Assembly: GCA_948566455.1 (NCBI GenBank)
Contig: CAOYQO010000044.1
Coordinates: 1-11,533, forward strand
DNA from: an uncultured Phocaeicola sp.
Lineage (GTDB): Bacteria; Bacteroidota; Bacteroidia; Bacteroidales; Bacteroidaceae
Reading direction: 5' to 3'
DNA length: 11,533 nucleotides
The notes under the pieces are model-generated. The model saw only the letters and a list, made by a program, of their open reading frames with translations, did no database searches and was not told the origin of the DNA. Position numbers and translations under genes: made by a program. The first letter of the stretch is position 1; every line of letters begins with the position of its first letter. Below are positions 7,554-11,533 of this stretch, one piece after another.

Positions 7554-8762
7554 TCAGATGTAACATTTATCAGGAGTCACCAATACGCGACTCTCCGGGT
7601 TATAAATACCAAGGCTCAATCCCATTTTGTGATGATGGGACAGCAAGCGAATAATAGCTGAAAAAGAAAAGGCACGGCAATCATATACTACATGCGTGAA
7701 ACCTTTCAGTGAAATAAATGAACTTCCATGACCATCTACAGCAGACATTTCGTTGGATACAATAAAGTGATGCTTTCCACCTAATCCGTTACGCTTTAAA
7801 AGTACGCGCAAGCTATGAATGGTTGCTTCTTCGCCAAATATGAGAAAACGAGGAAAACGTTGTCCTTTCTGGAAAGAGATTTTTGTCTCTTTTACCGGAA
7901 AACGAAACAAACGCTGCACAAAAAGTACAAACAAGCGAACATACATCTGTAGATGAATACCCGCACGCACCAGCCAACATCCTATAACACCATAACGTTC
8001 ACCATGTTTACAAAAGAAAATATCCATTGCCTTACAAAATACACGCACATGACGGTAAGTGTCCTTCGATGTACTTTCTCCCTTATAATGCAATATCGGA
8101 CAGGGCAAATAATAATTTTTATATCCTGCTTCTTCTATCCGGCAAGACAGGTCAATATCCTCACCATACATGAAGAAATCTTCATCCAGTAATCCGGTCT
8201 TATCTAATGCTGAACGACGAAGCAACATAAATGCACCCGCCAGTACTTCCACCTGATGAACGCCATTCATATCCAAAGCAGTACAATAATAACCACCCAA
8301 ACTTTTAGAGTGTGGAAACAATCGTCCCAAACCGGACAATTTACCAAAAGTTGCCGCCAAAGTAGGATATCCACGTTTAGATTCCCTCAAAAAGCGTCCG
8401 TCATGCGTTATCATTTTCACACCGGCAGCCCCGGCTTCAGGATGAGCATCCATAAAAGGTATTGCCTCTTCCAATGTCTGTTCCGACAATACAGTGTCAG
8501 GATTCAGCAGTAGCACATACTCCCCTTTCGACTCACGAATTACTTGGTTATTGGCACGGGCAAAGCCCAGATTTTCTTTATTATAGATATAGGTGATATT
8601 CGGAAAACGCTCAGTGATATATGCTTCAGAATCGTCCATAGAGGCATTATCCACTACCAGAATCTCGGCTGAAAGATTGTCAATAGCCCTGTATAAGGAA
8701 CAAAGACACTGTTCCAGGTAATACTTAACATTATAATTGACTATGACAACGGAGAGTTTCAT
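7554..8762 (-). CDS. Family 2 glycosyltransferase with a C-terminal Rossmann-like extension
   Basis: The first ~230 residues are a GT-A family 2 glycosyltransferase, inverting and nucleotide-sugar dependent. SVVIVNYN (4-11) opens the fold, ILVVDNAS (34-41) carries the nucleotide-binding aspartate, NLGFARANN (64-72) is typical of rhamnosyltransferase-like members, and LNPDT (86-90) holds the metal-binding acidic residue. FFMYGEDIDLSCR (196-208) contains the acidic pair around the catalytic base. A hydrophobic or amphipathic helix (about 258-286) may seat it on the inner membrane. Residues about 305-400 form an extra domain starting FLIFGEEA, which by eye resembles the nucleotide-binding Rossmann domain of WcaJ/WbaP-type sugar-phosphate transferases; this is inference. 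The product probably adds sugars to a surface glycan. It overlaps the upstream membrane-protein gene by four bases and abuts the GNAT gene. Confidence 0.9.
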   Translation of the reverse strand: MKLSVVIVNYNVKYYLEQCLCSLYRAIDNLSAEILVVDNASMDDSEAYITERFPNITYIYNKENLGFARANNQVIRESKGEYVLLLNPDTVLSEQTLEEAIPFMDAHPEAGAAGVKMITHDGRFLRESKRGYPTLAATFGKLSGLGRLFPHSKSLGGYYCTALDMNGVHQVEVLAGAFMLLRRSALDKTGLLDEDFFMYGEDIDLSCRIEEAGYKNYYLPCPILHYKGESTSKDTYRHVRVFCKAMDIFFCKHGERYGVIGCWLVRAGIHLQMYVRLFVLFVQRLFRFPVKETKISFQKGQRFPRFLIFGEEATIHSLRVLLKRNGLGGKHHFIVSNEMSAVDGHGSSFISLKGFTHVVYDCRAFSFSAIIRLLSHHHKMGLSLGIYNPESRVLVTPDKCYI

Positions 8763-9217
8763 GCTTCCTCTTCTTTATTAATATGCAATTCCTTACGCAA
8801 GCGTCCCTCACCGGGCAAACAAAACAATGAAGCCGTTAGAGCAATAAAAGCACAAAGAATTCCTTTATTACTCAACATGAGATAATAAACAGCAAAACCC
8901 GCCAACACCGGTAACATTAAAAGTATAATGCGAATTTTACTCCAGAAAGAATACAAATGTAAGGCTTCGGGCAAACTAACCTTGTCGATCTTGCGCGTAA
9001 GCACCCATGCAAATAATTTTAAGGACACAGGCACACAGATAGCTGCCAGCAAAATAACCAAAGTTTCAGCAAAATAAGTAGCACGTACATCAGCAGCGTA
9101 CATGCCTACCCATTCCCCACCAGTTTCACCTACTATTATTAACAGAACCGGCAGCAACCAAAAGCTGATAAATATAACTTTTAAACGAGCTGCCACGTGT
9201 TTTATTTGATTTTCCAT
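8759..9217 (-). CDS. Small four-helix inner-membrane protein of unknown function
   Basis: I do not recognise a named family with certainty. The 152-residue protein has four strongly hydrophobic stretches (about 13-31, 51-73, 95-115 and 118-135), a basic N-terminus (KHVAARLK) and a charged C-terminal tail (RLRKELHINKEEEA), so it is very likely an integral inner-membrane protein. There is no signal peptide cleavage motif and no obvious catalytic residue set. Its end overlaps the start of the glycosyltransferase gene in an ATGA junction, which usually indicates translational coupling and equal expression. A role anchoring or assisting that glycosyltransferase is a reasonable inference. It begins 26 bases after the recR stop; that gap holds no clear promoter or terminator. 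Confidence 0.82.
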   Translation of the reverse strand: MENQIKHVAARLKVIFISFWLLPVLLIIVGETGGEWVGMYAADVRATYFAETLVILLAAICVPVSLKLFAWVLTRKIDKVSLPEALHLYSFWSKIRIILLMLPVLAGFAVYYLMLSNKGILCAFIALTASLFCLPGEGRLRKELHINKEEEA

Positions 9218-9243
9218 GTGCTAATAACTTAATAACTAATAAT

Positions 9244-9861
9244 TCAATTTGTTCCGGAAAAAGGAGTTCGATTCACAATACTACGTCCCAATGTCACCTC
9301 ATCAGCATATTCCAGTTCATCACCAACAGAAATACCACGGGCTATGACACTCAACTTCACACCCAGTTTCTCCAATTTACGGTAAATATAAAAATTGGTT
9401 GTATCACCCTCCATTGTGGTACTAAGTGCCAGGATAACTTCTTTTATTCCACCTGCAGATACACGCTGCACAAGGCTTTCTATTTGTAAATCGCCTGGTC
9501 CCACCCCATCCATTGGTGAAATGACGCCACCCAACACATGGTAAAGTCCACGAAATTGCTGTGTAGCCTCCACTGCCATGACATCACGGATATTTTCCAC
9601 AACGCACACAGTAGAATCATCTCGCTGTGGATTAGCACAGATACGGCAAGTCTCGGTATCCGATATATTGTGGCAGACTTTACAATATTTCACTTCGTGC
9701 TTCAGCGTAACAATGGCATTGCCAAAAGCCTCCACTACCGCCGTATCCTGTCTCAAAAGATGCAACACCAAGCGCATAGCCGTCTTTCGTCCCACTCCGG
9801 GCAATTTGGCAAATTCACTCACTGCCTTCTCCAATAATATCGAGGAAAATTGTCCATTCAT
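9244..9861 (-). CDS. recR: Recombination mediator protein RecR
   Basis: RecR acts with RecO (and RecF) to load RecA onto single-stranded DNA during gap repair. All domains of the family are present in 205 residues, a normal length is about 200. A helix-hairpin-helix DNA-binding motif LPGVGRKTA lies at 20-28. A zinc site is formed by C60, C63, C72 and C75 (CxxC-8-CxxC). The Toprim domain spans about 83-178, with VCVVEN carrying the acidic E89 and ALSTTMEGDTTNFYI following. The conserved tail RGISVGDELEYADEVTLGRSIVNR is close to the family consensus. ATG 9861 gives the usual short N-terminus before the HhH motif. It is the first gene of a minus-strand operon with the membrane protein, glycosyltransferase and GNAT genes. 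A candidate promoter lies about 25 bases upstream. Confidence 0.97.
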   Translation of the reverse strand: MNGQFSSILLEKAVSEFAKLPGVGRKTAMRLVLHLLRQDTAVVEAFGNAIVTLKHEVKYCKVCHNISDTETCRICANPQRDDSTVCVVENIRDVMAVEATQQFRGLYHVLGGVISPMDGVGPGDLQIESLVQRVSAGGIKEVILALSTTMEGDTTNFYIYRKLEKLGVKLSVIARGISVGDELEYADEVTLGRSIVNRTPFSGTN

Positions 9862-9884
9862 ACTTAAAAATCAACTATTGGCGA

Positions 9885-9892
9885 CAAAGATA
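9885..9892 (-). promoter_or_regulatory. Candidate promoter (-7 box) of the recR operon
   Basis: On the minus strand TATCTTTG at 9892-9885 matches TAnnTTTG and sits 24 bases before the recR ATG. No TTTG is found at the expected -33 site (about 9912-9915). Instead an 18-bp palindrome begins there, which may mean regulator-dependent activity. Confidence 0.5.
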
Positions 9893-9912
9893 ATGCAAAT
9901 TGAGTACAGAAC

Positions 9913-9930
9913 TTTCATGCAAGCATGAAA
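9913..9930. promoter_or_regulatory. 18-bp perfect palindrome upstream of recR
   Basis: TTTCATGCAAGCATGAAA reads the same on both strands (arms of nine). It begins where the recR promoter's -33 box should be. The next bases show no T-tract typical of a terminator on either strand, so an operator is a more natural reading than a terminator. No coding sequence overlaps it. Confidence 0.45.
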
Positions 9931-9970
9931 AAGTTATGCCAAAATGCAGCTTATCTTCTCAAAAGATTAT

Positions 9971-10001
9971 CAGAATTCCGTATTCTGAACACGGAATTTT
10001 G
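9971..10001. promoter_or_regulatory. 31-bp interrupted palindrome at the -33 region of the engB promoter
   Basis: The dyad is centred on 9986. Arms AATTCCGT (9974-9981) and ACGGAATT (9991-9998) are perfect, and TTC/GAA pairs surround the centre. Outer pairs at 9972/10000 and 9971/10001 also match. In total 13 of 15 symmetric positions are complementary. It overlaps the expected -33 site (about 9989-9992) of the TACCTTTG promoter at 10012, where no TTTG is found. This has the form of a dimeric repressor or activator site. Confidence 0.55.
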
Positions 10002-10011
10002 AAATAAGTGC

Positions 10012-10019
10012 TACCTTTG
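10012..10019 (+). promoter_or_regulatory. Candidate promoter (-7 box) for the engB leader transcript
   Basis: TACCTTTG is an exact TAnnTTTG match. Transcription would start near 10023-10026, about 210 bases before the engB ATG. The -33 position holds part of the 31-bp palindrome rather than TTTG, suggesting regulated use. Confidence 0.55.
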
Positions 10020-10022
10020 CAC

Positions 10023-10237
10023 ACGTAAAAAAAGAGAAACAGCCTGTAAGGAGTGTAAACATTTACGTATCACCGCTCATAAGTAGCTCTTGGAAGGGGG
10101 CATAACGTTTTTAAAGAATAAAGGCAACGTTTTTAAAAAACGTCCGCCATATTCTTTAAAAACGTTGGGAGAGTTTTTTAAAAACATTCTCCACACAGAT
10201 AAAAAGAGTAAGAAACTTTCTAAAATTGACAAGAAAA
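10023..10237 (+). other. Long structured leader of engB or embedded small RNA
   Basis: About 210 bases separate the predicted start of transcription from the engB ATG, with no convincing coding sequence. The first part can form a stem between ACGTAAA (10023-10029) and TTTACGT (10062-10068), and also GTAAA-CA-TTTAC (10055-10066), which competes with it. GAGTG (10051-10055 region) can pair with CGCTC (10075-10079). The second part (10104-10192) is the symmetric repeat array described separately. The leader could be an attenuator, a cis-regulatory element, or contain an independent small RNA such as one of the Bacteroidales motifs in Rfam; I cannot tell by eye. Together with the promoters and palindromes upstream, it fills the 376-base gap after recR. 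Confidence 0.4.
10104..10192. repeat. Symmetric array of four 15-base units with long hairpin potential
   Basis: The unit AAYGTTTTTAAARAA occurs four times: forward at 10104-10118 and 10126-10140, reversed at 10152-10166 and 10174-10188. Members of each pair are 22 bases apart, and the whole array is symmetric about 10146. Units 1 and 3 belong to a perfect 17-bp inverted repeat (10104-10120 with 10150-10166). The 29 bases between can add GGC/GCC and ACGTTTTT/AAAAACGT pairs, giving one hairpin of about 28 pairs. Unit 4 lies in a second palindrome, 10168-10192, with 11 of 12 symmetric positions paired (one G-T). Neither hairpin is followed by a T-tract, so they are not simple terminators. Confidence 0.75.
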
Positions 10238-10843
10238 ATGGAGATTACAAGCGCCGAATTCGTCATTAGTAATACAGACGTTAAAAAATGTCCCCCCGGA
10301 ATATTTCCCGAATATGCTTTTATCGGACGTTCCAACGTTGGGAAATCCAGCCTCATCAATATGATGACAGGCCGTAAAGGACTTGCTATGACTTCCGCCA
10401 CTCCGGGAAAAACAATGCTTATCAACCACTTCCTTATTAATAAAAGTTGGTATATAGTCGATCTGCCCGGTTACGGCTACGCCAGACGCGGACAAAAAGG
10501 AAAATCACAGATACAGCGCATCATTGAAGATTATATTCTGGAACGTGAACAGATGACAAATCTCTTTGTGCTTATCGACTCACGGCTCGATCCACAAGTC
10601 ATCGACATCGAATTCATGGGATGGTTGGGCGAACATGGAATCCCCTTCTCCATCGTCTTTACCAAAGGCGATAAGCTGAAAGGAGGCAGATTGAACAGCA
10701 ATATCCAGCAGTATCTGAAAAAACTAAAAGAGCAATGGGAAGAACTTCCCCCATATTTTGTGACCTCTTCTGAGAACAGAATGGGCAAAAAAGAGTTATT
10801 AGATTATATAGAGAGTATTAATAAAGAATTGAATACCAAATAA
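10238..10843 (+). CDS. engB: Ribosome biogenesis GTPase EngB (YihA/YsxC)
   Basis: EngB is an essential-type GTPase that helps assemble the large ribosomal subunit in the cytosol. At 201 residues it is the usual size. GTP-binding motifs are all present: G1 GRSNVGKS (30-37), G2 threonine in TPGKT (55-59), G3 DLPG (75-78), G4 TKGD (142-145) and G5 TSS (176-178). IGRSNVGKSSLIN and DLPGYGYA are signatures that separate EngB from Era and Der. ATG 10238 (MEITSAEFVISN) is the start; an in-frame TTG at 10226 would add only MTRK and is not needed. The gene follows a long, unusually symmetric leader and precedes the DUF4923 gene by 12 bases, probably on one transcript that ends at the terminator at 11480. 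Confidence 0.97.
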   Translation: MEITSAEFVISNTDVKKCPPGIFPEYAFIGRSNVGKSSLINMMTGRKGLAMTSATPGKTMLINHFLINKSWYIVDLPGYGYARRGQKGKSQIQRIIEDYILEREQMTNLFVLIDSRLDPQVIDIEFMGWLGEHGIPFSIVFTKGDKLKGGRLNSNIQQYLKKLKEQWEELPPYFVTSSENRMGKKELLDYIESINKELNTK

Positions 10844-10855
10844 AATAATAGTTAT

Positions 10856-11458
10856 ATGAAAAAGAGTGTATTTTCAGTGGCATTTATTGTCACTTTGCTT
10901 CTGGTGTCTGCCAATAGTCAGGCACAGTCGCTAAAAGATTTATTCAATAAAGAAAACGTAGAAAAGGTAGTTAGTGCCGTTACTGGTAAAAATACCGTTG
11001 ATATGACAGGAACATGGTCCTATACTGGTTCTGCTATCGAATTTGAATCAGATAATTTGTTAATGAAAGCCGGTGGTACAGTAGCCGCTACTACGGCAGA
11101 AGCCAAGCTCGACGAGCAATTAAGTAAAGTAGGCATCAAACCCGGACAAATGAGCTTTACCTTTGCGGCCGACAGTACATTCAACGTCAAATTGGGAGCC
11201 AAAACTTTGAAGGGTACCTATACATACGATGCTACCGAAAAACATGTAGCCATGAAGTTCGTTAAACTGATAAACATGAATGCCAAAGTTAATTGCACAT
11301 CAAGCAATATGGATTTGCTGTTCGAATCTGATAAACTTTTAAAGCTTATTACTTTCCTTTCCAGCAAAAGCAGCAATGCAACACTAAAAACAATCAGCTC
11401 TCTGGCAAACAGCTACGATGGCATGATGCTAGGGTTCTCACTCGAAAAGAAAGAATAA
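10856..11458 (+). CDS. Secreted DUF4923-type protein
   Basis: This 200-residue protein has a clear signal peptide: basic MKK, a hydrophobic core (FSVAFIVTLLLV) and a polar SANSQAQS region with cleavage expected after about residue 23 or 24. No cysteine follows, so it should be a soluble periplasmic or exported protein rather than a lipoprotein. The mature part starts SLKDLFNKENVEKVVSAVTG and then MTGTWSYTGSAIEFESDNLLMKAGG, a pattern I associate with the Bacteroidetes family DUF4923, thought to have a lipocalin-like beta fold. GTWSYTG followed by later strands (SFTFAADSTFNVKLGAKTLKGTYTYD) fits that. The function is unknown. It lies 12 bases after engB and is followed by a strong terminator, so the two are likely co-transcribed, though the functional link is unclear. 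Confidence 0.82.
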   Translation: MKKSVFSVAFIVTLLLVSANSQAQSLKDLFNKENVEKVVSAVTGKNTVDMTGTWSYTGSAIEFESDNLLMKAGGTVAATTAEAKLDEQLSKVGIKPGQMSFTFAADSTFNVKLGAKTLKGTYTYDATEKHVAMKFVKLINMNAKVNCTSSNMDLLFESDKLLKLITFLSSKSSNATLKTISSLANSYDGMMLGFSLEKKE

Positions 11459-11479
11459 CAATATACAGAAATTAAAAAG

Positions 11480-11512
11480 AGGTTGTGTCAAAACTCTGGC
11501 ACAACCTTTTTT
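11480..11512 (+). terminator. Intrinsic terminator after the engB-DUF4923 unit
   Basis: The stem pairs AGGTTGTGTC (11480-11489) with GGCACAACCT (11498-11507), ten pairs including one T-G, around the loop AAAACTCT. Five more T follow immediately, making a six-T run at 11507-11512. It starts 21 bases after the stop of the DUF4923 gene. The remaining 21 bases to the window edge show nothing identifiable. Confidence 0.9.
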
Positions 11513-11533
11513 ATGCACAAAGCCCAGACTTTC

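Noticed and set aside
9936..10007. A 23-residue ATG frame in the recR-engB gap.
   Set aside because: It lies upstream of the predicted engB transcription start and runs through the 31-bp palindrome; there is no ribosome-binding signal or recognisable peptide.
10104..10166. Invertible promoter flanked by inverted repeats, as found before Bacteroides capsule operons.
   Set aside because: The 29-base spacer is itself mostly palindromic, contains no TAnnTTTG promoter, is too short for a usual invertible segment, and no invertase gene is nearby.
10168..10192. Intrinsic terminator upstream of engB.
   Set aside because: The hairpin is mainly A-T and is followed by ACACAGATAAAAAG with no T-tract; on the minus strand it is not placed after a gene.
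10104..10192. A CRISPR array.
   Set aside because: Units alternate orientation, are only 15 bases, spacers are short and unlike, and no cas genes are present.
10226..10237. TTG start for engB adding MTRK.
   Set aside because: ATG 10238 gives the usual EngB N-terminus MEITSAEFVISN; the extension has no support.
10090..10269. A 59-codon open frame (TTG start) across the engB leader and start, rich in lysine.
   Set aside because: It has no ATG, lies over the palindromic array whose repeats happen to avoid stops in this frame, and runs into the engB coding region in another frame.

Overview
The window looks like a chromosomal segment from Bacteroides or a close Bacteroidales relative. The evidence is an adjacent SusC/SusD pair, several promoters of the Bacteroidota type (TAnnTTTG as the -7 box, a TTG/TTTG-like -33 box about 19 bases upstream), and the character of recR, yqgE, engB and a DUF4923 protein. 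I cannot name the species. No insertion sequence, phage gene, CRISPR array or recombinase is visible.

Layout. At the left edge, 43 bases of a tRNA-Asp gene (anticodon GTC, minus strand) run off the window. A divergent promoter pair then serves the tRNA and a class I/II PLP aminotransferase (plus strand, 240-1556). The aminotransferase converges, with a 19-base gap, on a two-gene susC-susD operon (minus strand, 6284 down to 1576) encoding a TonB-dependent outer-membrane receptor and its surface lipoprotein partner. A short divergent region leads to a YqgE/AlgH-family protein (plus, 6430-7023), whose stop codon overlaps that of a GNAT acetyltransferase on the other strand. The GNAT gene ends a tight four-gene minus-strand operon: recR, a small membrane protein, a family 2 glycosyltransferase, then GNAT. 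On the right, engB (yihA/ysxC) and a secreted DUF4923 protein form a plus-strand pair closed by a strong intrinsic terminator.

How the genes relate. SusC and SusD form one uptake machine for an unknown ligand. No glycan-degrading enzyme or regulator accompanies them here. The glycosyltransferase and the membrane protein overlap by four bases and may act together at the inner membrane in surface glycan synthesis. RecR and EngB are housekeeping proteins for recombination repair and large ribosomal subunit assembly. The rest is largely core genome.

The least explained stretch is the 376-base gap between recR and engB (9862-10237). It holds divergent promoters, each with a strong palindrome at its -33 region, and a leader of about 210 bases for engB. 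Inside the leader, a 15-base unit (AAYGTTTTTAAARAA) occurs four times as two 22-base-spaced direct pairs facing each other around position 10146. The array can fold into long hairpins with competing pairings. It is my best candidate for undescribed biology here, as a protein-binding array, an RNA attenuator or a small repeat element. Nothing else clearly suggests a new system.
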